Positions 53,144-62,131 of a DNA stretch of 64,000 bases are shown in pieces. Origin of the DNA: Nonomuraea guangzhouensis (lineage in GTDB: Bacteria > Actinomycetota > Actinomycetes > Streptosporangiales > Streptosporangiaceae); the NCBI RefSeq assembly GCF_019396345.1, contig NZ_JAHKRM010000021.1:124001-188000 (forward strand), written 5' to 3'. The position numbers and the translations under genes are program-made. The notes beneath the pieces were generated by a model. It searched no databases and was not told the origin of the DNA. It saw only the letters and a list, made by a program, of their open reading frames with translations. How positions within the stretch are numbered: position 1 is the stretch's first letter; each line of letters opens with the position of its first letter.

Positions 53144-53667
53144 CTGATGCCTCCCCCCTGACTGATCGAGGTGGCCGCCACCGAGCCGTCCCCGCCCTTC
53201 TCGCCGCGCACCACGACATTGGTGCCGGTCTGCAGGTCGGCCAGCTTGCCCGGCTTGGTCACCTGAACCGTGGTCGCGTCGGTCGTGGTGACCGTGACCG
53301 TGCTGCCGTCCATGGTCTTGACGTAGATCTTGCCGCCCTCGACCTTCTCGACGGTGCCCACGGTGCCGCCGCCACCGGCGCCGCCCATCCTCTGACCGTA
53401 CCCGCCCGGCATCTGTCCTCTGCCGCCCGGCTGCTGGCCGTAGCCGCCGGGCATCCCCTGCCCCTGCCTGCCGAAGCCCTGCTGGCCGGCGGCGGCCGTG
53501 GCGGGCGCGCCCATCGCCTTCTGTACCTGGATGCCGATCACCACCCCGGCCACCAGCACCACGCCCGCGATCAGCCCGAGCGTCACCTTCGACAGCGGCT
53601 TGCGCGGCTGGACGGCCAGTTCGCTGTTCAGGTCGTCCGGATACGGCGAGGCGTCTAGTTTCGCCAT
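53140..53667 (-). CDS. Membrane-anchored DUF5666-like protein
   Basis: A 175-residue protein with a cytoplasmic N-terminus, a single membrane helix (about residues 38-60), a Gly/Gln/Met-rich linker (QGMPGGYGQQPGGRGQMPG) and a small C-terminal beta domain (GTVEKVEGGKIYVKTMDGSTVTVTTTDATTVQV) of the DUF5666/OB-like kind. GAAGGAG lies eight bases before the ATG at 53667. It is encoded between the permease and the response regulator, so it probably works at the cell surface with the transporter. Confidence 0.75.
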   Translation of the reverse strand: MAKLDASPYPDDLNSELAVQPRKPLSKVTLGLIAGVVLVAGVVIGIQVQKAMGAPATAAAGQQGFGRQGQGMPGGYGQQPGGRGQMPGGYGQRMGGAGGGGTVGTVEKVEGGKIYVKTMDGSTVTVTTTDATTVQVTKPGKLADLQTGTNVVVRGEKGGDGSVAATSISQGGGIR

Positions 53668-53690
53668 TTCTGTCTCCTTCGGGGGGTCTG

Positions 53691-54974
53691 TCACTCGTGG
53701 CGCAGGGCCTGGATCGGCCGCAACTTGGCGGCTCGGTTGGCGGGATAGCTGCCGAAGAACAAGCCGATGCCGACAGACACGCCCAGCGCAAGCGCGACCG
53801 ACGACGGGACGAGCACCGGCTCGATGCCCGCGATGGTGAAGCGGGTGCCCAGGAACGCCACCAGCACCCCGGACAGCCCGCCGACCAGGCTCAGCAGCGT
53901 GGCCTCCATCAGGAACTGGCCCAGGATCGCGCTCCTGGGCGCGCCGATGGCCTTGCGGATGCCGATCTCCCTGGTCCGCTCCGTGACGGTCACCAGCATG
54001 ATGTTGGTGATGCCGATGCCGCCGACCAGCAGCGAGATCGCCGCGACCGCGCCGAGCAGCACGGTGAACGTGCCGGTCGCCGCGCTGACGGTCTCCTGCA
54101 GGGTGGCCTGGTTGAGTATCCGGAAGTCGGCCGAGGCGGTGCCGGTGATGCCGTGCCGCTGGTTGAGTATGGCCGTGACCTCGGACTGCGCCGACTCCGT
54201 CGCCGCCGAGCCGCTCGCCTGCACGACGATCGAGTTGAGCGAGTCGAACCCGGTCAGGCTCTGCTGTACGGCCGACAGCGGCGCGATGGCTACGTCGTCG
54301 GCGTCCTGCTGCCCGCCGGTCGACCCGCTCTCCTTCAGCACGCCGACGACCGTGAACGGCACGCCGGAGATCGTCACCTGCTTGCCGACCGGGTCGAGGG
54401 TGCCGAACAGCTCCTCCACCACGGTCTGCCCGAGCACCACCACCTTCCTGGCGGCCAGCACGTCGTCGTTGAAGAAGTACGTGCCCTTGGTCACCGGCTT
54501 GTTCGTGGCCTCGAAGTAGCTCGGGTAGGTGCCGATGAGCTGGGAGATCGAGTGGCTGGCCGCCCCGTAGGTGGTGGCGGCCGAGGAGGCGGTCACGACC
54601 GGCGAGACCGACGCGACCGACGGCGCCACCGTCTTGTCGGTCAGGGCCTTGGCGTCGGCGAGGCTGAGCTGCCTGGCCTGGGTACGCGGGCCGGTGTTCT
54701 GCCCGCCGCCGGGCGCGCCACCGCCGCCCCCGGCCCGCGCGAATCCGCCGCCCCCGCCACCGCCGCCGCCCGAGAAGGACGGGGAGATCGTCAGCGTGTT
54801 GGCGCCGAGCCGCTGGATGTTCTTCTGGATGCTCTGCGAGGAGCCCTCGCCCACGGCGACGAGCAGGATGACCGCGGCGACGCCGATGAGGATGCCGAGC
54901 GTGGTCAGCGAGCTGCGCATCTTGTTGGCCAGCAGCCCGCGCAGGGCGAAGCGCAGGATCTCGAGCTGGTTCAT
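53691..54974 (-). CDS. MacB/FtsX-type ABC transporter permease
   Basis: A 427-residue permease with an N-terminal helix, a large extracytoplasmic domain and three C-terminal helices (GIGITNIMLVTVTERTREIGIRKAIGA is the FtsX-like core). It contains a Gly-rich insert (about residues 70-95). It overlaps the ATPase gene by four bases. In Gram-positives such transporters act in peptide export or envelope stress resistance. Confidence 0.9.
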   Translation of the reverse strand: MNQLEILRFALRGLLANKMRSSLTTLGILIGVAAVILLVAVGEGSSQSIQKNIQRLGANTLTISPSFSGGGGGGGGGFARAGGGGGAPGGGQNTGPRTQARQLSLADAKALTDKTVAPSVASVSPVVTASSAATTYGAASHSISQLIGTYPSYFEATNKPVTKGTYFFNDDVLAARKVVVLGQTVVEELFGTLDPVGKQVTISGVPFTVVGVLKESGSTGGQQDADDVAIAPLSAVQQSLTGFDSLNSIVVQASGSAATESAQSEVTAILNQRHGITGTASADFRILNQATLQETVSAATGTFTVLLGAVAAISLLVGGIGITNIMLVTVTERTREIGIRKAIGAPRSAILGQFLMEATLLSLVGGLSGVLVAFLGTRFTIAGIEPVLVPSSVALALGVSVGIGLFFGSYPANRAAKLRPIQALRHE

Positions 54975-55702
54975 CGGGCGACCTCCGCCATCCGCGGCGG
55001 CGGCCCGTCGATCGGCCCCTGCCGGATGTCTTCCACGATCTCGCCGTCCACCAGCCTGATGACCCGCTTGGCGTGCGCCGCCACGTCGTTCTCGTGCGTG
55101 ATGAGCACGATCGTGCGGCCCGACTCGCTGAGCCTGTCCATGATCTCCAGAACGTCCTGCGTGGAGGCGGTGTCGAGATTGCCGGTGGGCTCGTCGGCCA
55201 GCAGCAGGGCGGGGGCGGTGATGAGCGCCCTGGCCACGGCGACGCGTTGCTGCTGGCCGCCGGAGAGCTGGTTGGGCTCGTGGTGGACGCGGTCGGTGAG
55301 TCCGACCTGCTCCAGCGCGGCCAGCGCGCGCCGCCGCCGTTCGGCCTGGCCGACGCCGCCGTAGACCAGCGGCAGCTCGACGTTGGCCAGCGCGCTCATG
55401 CGCGGGATGAGGTTGAACGACTGGAAGACGAAGCCGACCCGGCGGTTGCGTAGTTTGGCGAGCTGGTGCTCGTCGAGCTGCCCGACGTCCGCGCCGTCGA
55501 TCAGGTAGCGGCCGGTGGTGGGCACGTCCAGGCAGCCGAGGATGTTCATCAGCGTCGACTTGCCGGAGCCGGAGGCGCCCATGATGGCGACGTAGTCTCC
55601 CCGCTCGACGTCGAGGTTCACCCCGCGCAGCGCCCGTACCCTGGCGTCGCCCTCGCCGTACTCCTTGACCAGGTTCTGCACGCGCAGAACGGGAGTCGTC
55701 AT
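54971..55702 (-). CDS. MacB/LolD-type ABC transporter ATP-binding protein
   Basis: A 243-residue ATPase. It has Walker A GASGSGKST, signature LSGGQQQR, Walker B LLLADEPTGNLD and switch His in LITHE. It drives the adjacent permease. Four-base overlaps exist on both sides. Confidence 0.94.
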   Translation of the reverse strand: MTTPVLRVQNLVKEYGEGDARVRALRGVNLDVERGDYVAIMGASGSGKSTLMNILGCLDVPTTGRYLIDGADVGQLDEHQLAKLRNRRVGFVFQSFNLIPRMSALANVELPLVYGGVGQAERRRRALAALEQVGLTDRVHHEPNQLSGGQQQRVAVARALITAPALLLADEPTGNLDTASTQDVLEIMDRLSESGRTIVLITHENDVAAHAKRVIRLVDGEIVEDIRQGPIDGPPPRMAEVAR

Positions 55703-56835
55703 CGCCCGCCTCCCGGCACGCCGCCGCCGCCCGGGAAGCCGCCGCCGAAGCCGCCCTGCCGCTGGTTGCCGGTGCCCGTGGTGGTGGAGGTGGCGGGCGG
55801 GACGATCTGGTCGCCTTCGGCGACGCCCGACTTGATCTCGGTCAGCGCGGCGCCCTGCACGCCCACCTCGACCGGGGTTCTGACCTGCTGGCCGTTCTTG
55901 AGCAGGGTGACCGTGTTCGTGCCGCCGCTGGTGGAGAGCGCGGTGGACGGGATGGTGATGACGTTCTCCGCCTGGCCGGTCACGACCTCGACGGTGGTGG
56001 TCTGCCCCAGGCGCACCTGTTTGGGGACCTTGGTGAAGGAGATCGTCACCGGATACTGCACGACGTTGTTGCTGGTGGAGGCGACCGGCTCGATCTGGGT
56101 GACCTTGCCGGTGGCGGTGACGCCCGGCAGCGCGTCGAACGTGACGGTGGCCGCCTGGCCGACCTTGAGCTTGCTGACGTCCGACTCGGTGAAGGTGCCG
56201 ACGAGCTGGAGCTTGCCGGTGTCGGCCAGGTCGATGAACCCGGACCCCGATCCGCTCCCGGACTGGCCGCTCTGCCCGCTCTGTCCGGTGCTCTGTGTCG
56301 AGGTGCCGCTGGAGGTGCCGGATCCGCTGGAGGAACCGCCGACGGCGCCGTTCACGGCCGTGACCGTGCCGGCGAACGGCGCTCTCAGCACCGTCGCCGT
56401 GGCCGTCCGCTGGGCCTCCCGGTAGGCGTTGCGCGCCTTGATGTAGGCGGCGTAGAGCTGGGCGGTCGAGGTCCCGTCATCGACGGCGCTGTTGTACGTG
56501 GCGCGCGCGGCCGACAGGCTCTCCTCCGCCGCCGCGTCGTCGAGCTTGGCCAGGATGTCGTCCTTGCGGACCTTGTCCCCCGCCTTGACGTAGATGCGCT
56601 CGACGGTCCCGCTCGTCCCGAACGCGAGCGCCCTGCTCCTGGAGCTCTCCACCGCGCCCGAGGCGGACACCGAGGCGGTCACGGTGCCGCGCCCGGCGGT
56701 CACCGTCCGGGTGGCCGTCTCAGTGGCCACCTCGCCCGTGCCGAGCTGGGCGTACGCGAACGCGACACCGCCCAGCAGGAGCACGCCTAGGGCTCCGTTG
56801 GTTATCAGCGCTCTGCGCCTTGTCGACACCTTCAC
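55699..56835 (-). CDS. MacA/HlyD-type periplasmic adaptor-like protein
   Basis: A 378-residue membrane-anchored adaptor with an N-terminal helix, a lipoyl-like half (GTSGTVERIYVKAGDKVRKDDILAKLD), a short helical hairpin, and a beta-barrel domain (SDVSKLKVGQAATVTFDALPG). The Ser/Gly-rich stretch SSSGSGTSSGTSTQST interrupts the second lipoyl half. GTG 56835 has AAGGG upstream; GTG 56853 is the alternative. First gene of the six-gene operon. Confidence 0.88.
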   Translation of the reverse strand: MKVSTRRRALITNGALGVLLLGGVAFAYAQLGTGEVATETATRTVTAGRGTVTASVSASGAVESSRSRALAFGTSGTVERIYVKAGDKVRKDDILAKLDDAAAEESLSAARATYNSAVDDGTSTAQLYAAYIKARNAYREAQRTATATVLRAPFAGTVTAVNGAVGGSSSGSGTSSGTSTQSTGQSGQSGQSGSGSGSGFIDLADTGKLQLVGTFTESDVSKLKVGQAATVTFDALPGVTATGKVTQIEPVASTSNNVVQYPVTISFTKVPKQVRLGQTTTVEVVTGQAENVITIPSTALSTSGGTNTVTLLKNGQQVRTPVEVGVQGAALTEIKSGVAEGDQIVPPATSTTTGTGNQRQGGFGGGFPGGGGVPGGGR

Positions 56836-56982
56836 AGCCGGTGACCCTTGCACACCAGTCTGCGCTACAGCCGCGAGCTAGCTGAAGGTTCGCTGACAAA
56901 GTCCACGCATCTGGCGACACACAGACAACTCTGAGCTGCCTCGCAGCCCCGTACTAACCTGCTCACGCCATGATGGGCCCCC

Positions 56983-58527
56983 ATGAGACCGACTTTCCCG
57001 CCTAAGGCGCTCAAGCTAGGCGGGCTCGCCCTTGCCGTCCTGGTGGCCGGCTCCGGCCTGGTGCTGGCGCTCCGCGACGATCCGGAGCCCACCGCCCAGG
57101 TACGGCTGGCAGCCGCCAAGCGGGGCGTCGTCACCGCCTCGGTCACGGCCGCGGGCAACACCGTGGACGGCTCGCGGCGCGACCTGGGATTCGGCGGCTC
57201 CGGAACGGTGACCAAGGTCTACGTCAAGGTCGGCGCCAAGGTGAAGAAGGGGCAGGTGCTGGCCCGGGTGGACGGCACGGCGGCGCGTGAGGGCTACACG
57301 GCCGCCGCCGCCGACCTAGCCGCCGCCGAGGAGGCCCTGGAGACCGCCTCGACCGCCGCCACCAGCACGGCCACGTGCTCGCCGAGCAGCGGCGGCACGT
57401 CCGCCTCTGTTGTGGGGGCGGTCGCGGCCAAGGGCGCTTTCGGGCCTTCGGCGGTGCCCATCGCAGACGCCACCACCACGCTCACGCCGGCCACGACGCC
57501 GACCCCCCGGCCCACCTGGACGCCGTCCCCGGAGCCCACGCCGAGCGGCCACGAGCCGCAGCCCACGGTCACGGTGACCGTCACGGCGACGGCGACCGTC
57601 ACCGCGACCGTGACGGCCACCCCGGACGGCGGCCGGCCGTCGGCCTCGCCGACCGGCACCGCCACCGGCAAGCCCTCCGCCAAACCGTCCGCCAAACCCA
57701 CAGGCAAGTCCTCCGCCAAGCCGACCGGCAAGGCCACGGGCAAGCCCACAGGTAAGGCCACGGGGAAGCCCACCGGCAAGCCCGGCGCCTCGGGCAGGCC
57801 CACCGGAAAGGCCACGCCGGGAGCCCGCCAGTCCCAGGGCGGCAGCCCCTGCGCCGGCGCGAACGGCAAGGGCGGCATCAGCGAGGACCAGGCCGGCGCG
57901 AACGTGGACCGCGCCCAGGCCGCCCTTGAGCAGGCCGCCGACGAGGTACGCGGCACCCGGATCGTGGCCCCCGCCTCGGGCACGGTCCTGTCGGTTGCCG
58001 GATCGGTCGGCGACACGGCGGGCACCAGCACGTTCATCAGCCTCGGCGACCTGAACGAGCTCCAGGTCGACGCGCTGGTCACCGAATCCGACGTGAACAA
58101 GCTCAAACTCGGCCAGGAGGCGAGCATCACCCTGGCCACGCGCGGCTCGGAGAAGTACGCGGGCAAGGTCACCCGCATCGCGCCGACCGCCACGGTGAGC
58201 GACAAGCTCGTCCGCTACTCGGTGACGCTCGCCTTCGACCAGCCGCCGCGCGGGCTGATGCTCGGGCAGACGGCCTCGGTGTCGGTGACGACGGGCACGG
58301 CCAACGACGGGATCTACGTGCCGGCCGAGGCGGTGAAGAGCCGCGCGGACGGTACGACTGTGGTGACCGTGCGCTCGGGCGGGCACGACTCGGCGCGGGT
58401 GGTGCGTACGGGGGTGCGCGGGGACCAGTACGTGGAGATCACCTCGGGGCTGAGCGAGAGCGATCAGGTGGTGATGGCGGGCAGCGCCACGGGCGAGTTC
58501 CCGGACACCAGCTGGCCGGAGAGCTGA
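56983..58527 (+). CDS. HlyD-type adaptor with long low-complexity insert
   Basis: A 514-residue protein with an N-terminal membrane helix, lipoyl halves (GSGTVTKVYVKVGAKVKKGQVLARVDG and GTRIVAPASGTVLSV) and a barrel domain (ESDVNKLKLGQEASITLATR). The region that should be the coiled-coil hairpin (about residues 120-300) is replaced largely by TP-rich, TVTVTATATVTATVT and TGKPTGKATGKP repeats. It is divergent from the MacA-like gene and related to it. Probably surface-exposed. Its partner may be the same transporter or one elsewhere. Confidence 0.82.
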   Translation: MRPTFPPKALKLGGLALAVLVAGSGLVLALRDDPEPTAQVRLAAAKRGVVTASVTAAGNTVDGSRRDLGFGGSGTVTKVYVKVGAKVKKGQVLARVDGTAAREGYTAAAADLAAAEEALETASTAATSTATCSPSSGGTSASVVGAVAAKGAFGPSAVPIADATTTLTPATTPTPRPTWTPSPEPTPSGHEPQPTVTVTVTATATVTATVTATPDGGRPSASPTGTATGKPSAKPSAKPTGKSSAKPTGKATGKPTGKATGKPTGKPGASGRPTGKATPGARQSQGGSPCAGANGKGGISEDQAGANVDRAQAALEQAADEVRGTRIVAPASGTVLSVAGSVGDTAGTSTFISLGDLNELQVDALVTESDVNKLKLGQEASITLATRGSEKYAGKVTRIAPTATVSDKLVRYSVTLAFDQPPRGLMLGQTASVSVTTGTANDGIYVPAEAVKSRADGTTVVTVRSGGHDSARVVRTGVRGDQYVEITSGLSESDQVVMAGSATGEFPDTSWPES

Positions 58528-58533
58528 CGGCCC

Positions 58534-58561
58534 CGGCCGGGCCACCTCGGTGGCTCGGCCG
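58534..58561 (+). terminator. Hairpin terminator after the second adaptor
   Basis: GGCCGGGCCACC pairs with GGTGGCTCGGCC (one G-U) around a very short loop, 7 bp after the stop. Confidence 0.55.
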
Positions 58562-58682
58562 CTTCTGCGTTGAGCGAACCCTCAGCCCTTTCCCAGCGGA
58601 CGTTCAGCTTCGGGCGCGGGAGACGGGCGTGGGTTCAGGGTCGGACGCCCGAGACGGCCGGGATCGACCGGTGGGTTCAGGT

Positions 58683-60206
58683 TCAGGTTCGGGCGTGGGC
58701 GGTGGCGGGGATCGTGAGGCTGTGGGCGGTCTTGGCGGGGGCGCCCTTGCGGGAGATGTAGTCCAGCGTCCGGTAATCGACGGAAATATCGTCACGAGTG
58801 ACCTTGGCCATGATGTAGCCCCGCCGCTGGTCGATGTAGGAGATGTGCGGGTTCTCCTGCAACGCCTCGGCGATCCACGTCTTGTCCCGATACCCGTCCC
58901 CGTCGCTGGCGATCGACGAGGTCACCAGTTCCCTGGCCACCACGGGCGAGTCGGGGTCGTCGAAGTCGGTCTTGAGGTCGGCCAGGTGGTGCATGTGGGC
59001 GTCGCCGGTCAGCACGACCGGGTTCGAGGTGCCGGACAGCGAGCCCAGCAGGCGGGTCCGCTCGGCGGCGTACCCGTCCCATGAGTCCAGGTTCACCTCG
59101 CGGCCCGGCCCCACCTTGTAGTCGCGCTGCGCCATCAGGATCTGCTGCCCGAGCAGGTTCCACCGGGTCCCGGACTCGCGCAGGCCGTCCTCCAGCCAGC
59201 GCCACTGGTCGGCGCCCAGCAGCGAGCGCTTGGCCGCCAGCCGGTCGTCGCACCCGGCGCGTACCCCGTCCAGGCACGCCTGGTCGTCACGGAACTGCCG
59301 CGTGTCGAGCAGGTGGAAGCGGGCCAGCGAGCCCCACGAGACGCGCCGGTTCACCCGCAGCACCGCGCCCTGCACACTGGCCCGGCGCAGCGGCATGTTC
59401 TCGTAGTACGCCCGGAAGGCGTCCGCCCGGCGCCGGGCGAAGGCCGGGGCGGGGGCGCCGGTGCTGGAGACGGACCCGGCCCAGTTGTTCTCCACCTCGT
59501 GGTCGTCGAAAGCCACCAGCCACGGCGCCACCGCGTGCGCCCGCTGGAGGTCGTGGTCGCTCTTGTACTGGGCGTGCCGCAGCCGGTAGTCGGCCAGCGT
59601 CTCGCACTTGCCCGGCGTGTGTGTACGGACCCGCCCGGCCAGCGCGGTGTAGCCGCTCGGGCCGTACTCGTACATGTAGTCGCCGAGGAACACCACCAGT
59701 TCGGGCTCCTGCTCGGCCAGCCGCCGGTAGGCGGTGTAGTAGCCGTGCTCGTAGTGCGCGCACGCGGCGACCGCGAAGCTCAGCGGCGTCTCGCCCGTCG
59801 GCGTGGTCCTGGTGCGGCCGGCGGGCGAGAGCCTGCCTTCACTCCTGAACCGGTAGAAGTAGTCGCGTCCCGGCTCCAGGCCCGCGACCTCGACGTGGAC
59901 GCTGTGCGCGGCGCCCGGCCGGGCCTCGGCCGTACCGGATCTGACGATCGACGAGAAACGCTCGTCGGTGGCGACCTGCCAGTCGACGTCCACGCCGCGA
60001 GAGGGCATGCCGCCGCGGCCGTCTCCGGACAGGGGGTTCGGGGCGAGGCGGGTCCAGAGGACGAAGCCGTCGGTCGACGGGTCTCCGGAGGCCACGCCGA
60101 GGGTGAAGGGATCGGTCTTGAGGGTTCGGGTCTGCTGGGCTTCGGCCTGCTGGGACGGCAACAGGAAGGTCACTGCCGCCGCGGCGAGGAAGGATCTGCG
60201 GTCCAC
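58683..60206 (-). CDS. phoD: PhoD-type alkaline phosphatase, Tat-exported
   Basis: A 507-residue protein with a twin-arginine signal (MDRRSFLAAAAVTFLL). FTLGVASGDPSTDGFVLWTRL is the PhoD N-terminal domain. FLGDYMYEYGPSGY, AFDDHEVENNWAG and LTGDAHMHHL are the metal-binding metallophosphatase motifs. It hydrolyses phosphate esters outside the cell, using Ca and Fe in characterised members. No Pho box was identified upstream. Confidence 0.92.
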   Translation of the reverse strand: MDRRSFLAAAAVTFLLPSQQAEAQQTRTLKTDPFTLGVASGDPSTDGFVLWTRLAPNPLSGDGRGGMPSRGVDVDWQVATDERFSSIVRSGTAEARPGAAHSVHVEVAGLEPGRDYFYRFRSEGRLSPAGRTRTTPTGETPLSFAVAACAHYEHGYYTAYRRLAEQEPELVVFLGDYMYEYGPSGYTALAGRVRTHTPGKCETLADYRLRHAQYKSDHDLQRAHAVAPWLVAFDDHEVENNWAGSVSSTGAPAPAFARRRADAFRAYYENMPLRRASVQGAVLRVNRRVSWGSLARFHLLDTRQFRDDQACLDGVRAGCDDRLAAKRSLLGADQWRWLEDGLRESGTRWNLLGQQILMAQRDYKVGPGREVNLDSWDGYAAERTRLLGSLSGTSNPVVLTGDAHMHHLADLKTDFDDPDSPVVARELVTSSIASDGDGYRDKTWIAEALQENPHISYIDQRRGYIMAKVTRDDISVDYRTLDYISRKGAPAKTAHSLTIPATAHART

Positions 60207-60299
60207 GGTCCAGGTATGTCCACCCTGGCTGACCCGGTCGTGACTGCGGAGTCAAGGCTGGATGAACAGCACCGGTCCTCCTCCTCCCGCCGCAGCGTG

Positions 60300-60881
60300 T
60301 CACGCCTCGAGCGTCTCTCGCAGTGCCTCGGCGGAGGTGAACCGGACGCCCGTCATGCCCGCGCGCTCGGCCCCGGCCACGTTCTCGGCCCGGTCGTCGA
60401 TGAACACGATCTCGGCCGGGTCGGCGTCGAGCTCGGCCGCCAGCCGGTCGAAGATCTCCCGGTCCGGCTTCACCAGGCCCATCCTGCCGCTGTAGAAGCG
60501 CTGCTCGATGGCCGCGATCCAGGGCAGCCCGTCCAGGCCGTCGGCCACGCAGGCGGGCGCGTTGGACAGCAGGGCCACGTCACCGCCACGGTCGAGGAGA
60601 TCGTTCAGGATGGCGACCGTGCCCTCGTCGGGGTAGGCCCAGCTCGCCACGTCCATCGCGACCAGCCGGGCGATCTCGGCGATGGCGGCCGGCCGGCCGA
60701 GGACCGCCGACCAGTAGGCGGCCGGGGTCAGCGACGCCCGGTCGAACTCCAGGCGGTGCTCCCAGTAGCGCCGCTTGAACGCCTCGGGATCGGTGTTGAC
60801 CGCCCGGGCCATCTCGTCGGCGTCGGACTCGGGCTGAGGCAGGGACAGCACACTGCCGTAGTCGAAGACAATCCACGTCAT
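60300..60881 (-). CDS. HAD-family hydrolase
   Basis: A 193-residue HAD enzyme. FDYGSVL holds the nucleophile Asp at the N-terminus, LLSNAP is motif II, KPDREIF motif III and FIDDRAENV motif IV. It resembles YihX/epoxide-hydrolase N-terminal-like phosphatases. The ATG overlaps the upstream stop by four bases (ATGA), so it is coupled to the alpha/beta hydrolase gene. Confidence 0.88.
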   Translation of the reverse strand: MTWIVFDYGSVLSLPQPESDADEMARAVNTDPEAFKRRYWEHRLEFDRASLTPAAYWSAVLGRPAAIAEIARLVAMDVASWAYPDEGTVAILNDLLDRGGDVALLSNAPACVADGLDGLPWIAAIEQRFYSGRMGLVKPDREIFDRLAAELDADPAEIVFIDDRAENVAGAERAGMTGVRFTSAEALRETLEA

Positions 60882-61696
60882 GGCAGGAATGGTCGCAGAT
60901 GCGGGTCGAGCGCCGGGCAACCCAGGTATTTCTCGGCGGTGTGAAAGTCGATCCAGTCGAGATTGACCTGTTCCTCCACGTCCACGCCGGTGAAGCTGCC
61001 GTGCAGATCGGCGGGGATGGCGGCGATGTCGTCCTTGTCGGCGATGTTCACCCAGCGTTTGACGCCCGTGGGCCGCCGGCCGAGGCCGTTGATCGGGGCG
61101 GGCAGGAGGCGTTCGAAGACCACGTTGCGCATGCCGAGCGGGCTGCCGAGGGTGAGCAGCAGCTCGACCTCGAGGTCGGGGTTGGCCCAGAGCGTCTCGT
61201 AGGCCACGACGCTGCCCAGCGAATGGGCGATCACCACCCGCGGACTGTGCTTCCTGATCGCGTCGCGGACGGCCTCCTGGCAGCGCACGCGCCTGGCCGG
61301 GTCGGTCAGGTACGCCGCCACCTCCGGCGCGAACAGCGACGCGAACGCCGCCGACCTGCTGTCGAGCCGGGTGAGCAGCCAGCCGGTGAACATCTTGAGC
61401 GCTCCGGTGAAGCGCTCGCCCACGTTCAGGTTTCTGGCCCAGTCGACGAGCACCTGCTGCGCGGGGGCCGGCAGGGCCGCGAACGCCTGCGGGCCCTGCT
61501 CGGGCTGCCCGTCGTGCAGCAGGTGGGAGAAGTAGGCCACCTCGCTGAAGTAGTCGCGGCTCTCTCCCCCGAGCGCCGCATGCAGGTAGCGGTCCCACTT
61601 GAGGCGCATCGCCTCCGCCGCCCCCGTCGCCGAGTTGCCCGCCGCCACGTAGTAGTTGTACTTGCCGATCCCGTGCACGCCGACGATGCCCGCCAC
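60878..61696 (-). CDS. Alpha/beta-hydrolase-fold protein
   Basis: A 272-residue protein. VGVHGIGK opens the fold, VVIAHSLGSVVAYE carries the nucleophile Ser (GxSxG variant HSLGS), and LLTLGSPLGM follows. It is a likely esterase or lipase of the HGIGKY type. The GTG at 61696 has GGGGAGG upstream. Substrate unknown. Confidence 0.8.
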   Translation of the reverse strand: MAGIVGVHGIGKYNYYVAAGNSATGAAEAMRLKWDRYLHAALGGESRDYFSEVAYFSHLLHDGQPEQGPQAFAALPAPAQQVLVDWARNLNVGERFTGALKMFTGWLLTRLDSRSAAFASLFAPEVAAYLTDPARRVRCQEAVRDAIRKHSPRVVIAHSLGSVVAYETLWANPDLEVELLLTLGSPLGMRNVVFERLLPAPINGLGRRPTGVKRWVNIADKDDIAAIPADLHGSFTGVDVEEQVNLDWIDFHTAEKYLGCPALDPHLRPFLP

Positions 61697-61764
61697 AGCG
61701 CCTCCCCATTCACCCCGTGATTCCCGGCGATAGTGACACACCTCACTTGCAGTTCGCATGCAGG

Positions 61765-61800
61765 TTTAGGCTTGCCTAAAGGTTTAGGTAGAGCTAAAGT
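61765..61800 (+). promoter_or_regulatory. Promoter with tandem operators for the small XRE gene
   Basis: TTTAGGC-TT-GCCTAAA (61765-61780) is a perfect 16-bp palindrome. TTTAG-N6-CTAAA (61783-61798) follows with centres 18 bp apart. TTGCCT (61772) and TAAAGT (61795) are a -35/-10 pair at 17-bp spacing and are overlapped by the two sites. This arrangement fits autorepression. Confidence 0.65.
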
Positions 61801-61838
61801 GAAGAGACAAGGAACCGAGCGCTGAGAGCGAGACCGAG

Positions 61839-62126
61839 ATGGCCTTTCGCCGGAGCACGCCCGAAGAGGTGAGTCCGGGCAGTCTCGCCCAGGACGCCGT
61901 CGACGAGATCACCTGGTATATGCGGGAGCACAAGATGTCCCGTGCTGATCTGGCCGCTTCAATGGGCGTTTCGCCGGGCAGGGTGAGCCAGATCCTGTCG
62001 GGAGACGAGAACCTCACGCTCCGCACACTCGGTGCCGTCGTCAAGGCGCTCGGCGCCCGCATCGAGTTCACGCTCAGCGAGGCCGAGGAGGAGTCCATCC
62101 TGCTCGTCGAAGAGACTCAGAGGTAG
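61839..62126 (+). CDS. Small XRE-family DNA-binding protein
   Basis: A 95-residue helix-turn-helix protein (MSRADLAASMGVSPGRVSQILSGDENLTLRTL), the size of a HigA-type antitoxin. No toxin-like gene is adjacent on the same strand. Tandem operators overlap its promoter. It lies between two minus-strand genes. It may be a solitary autorepressor. Confidence 0.85.
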   Translation: MAFRRSTPEEVSPGSLAQDAVDEITWYMREHKMSRADLAASMGVSPGRVSQILSGDENLTLRTLGAVVKALGARIEFTLSEAEEESILLVEETQR

Positions 62127-62131
62127 AGGAC

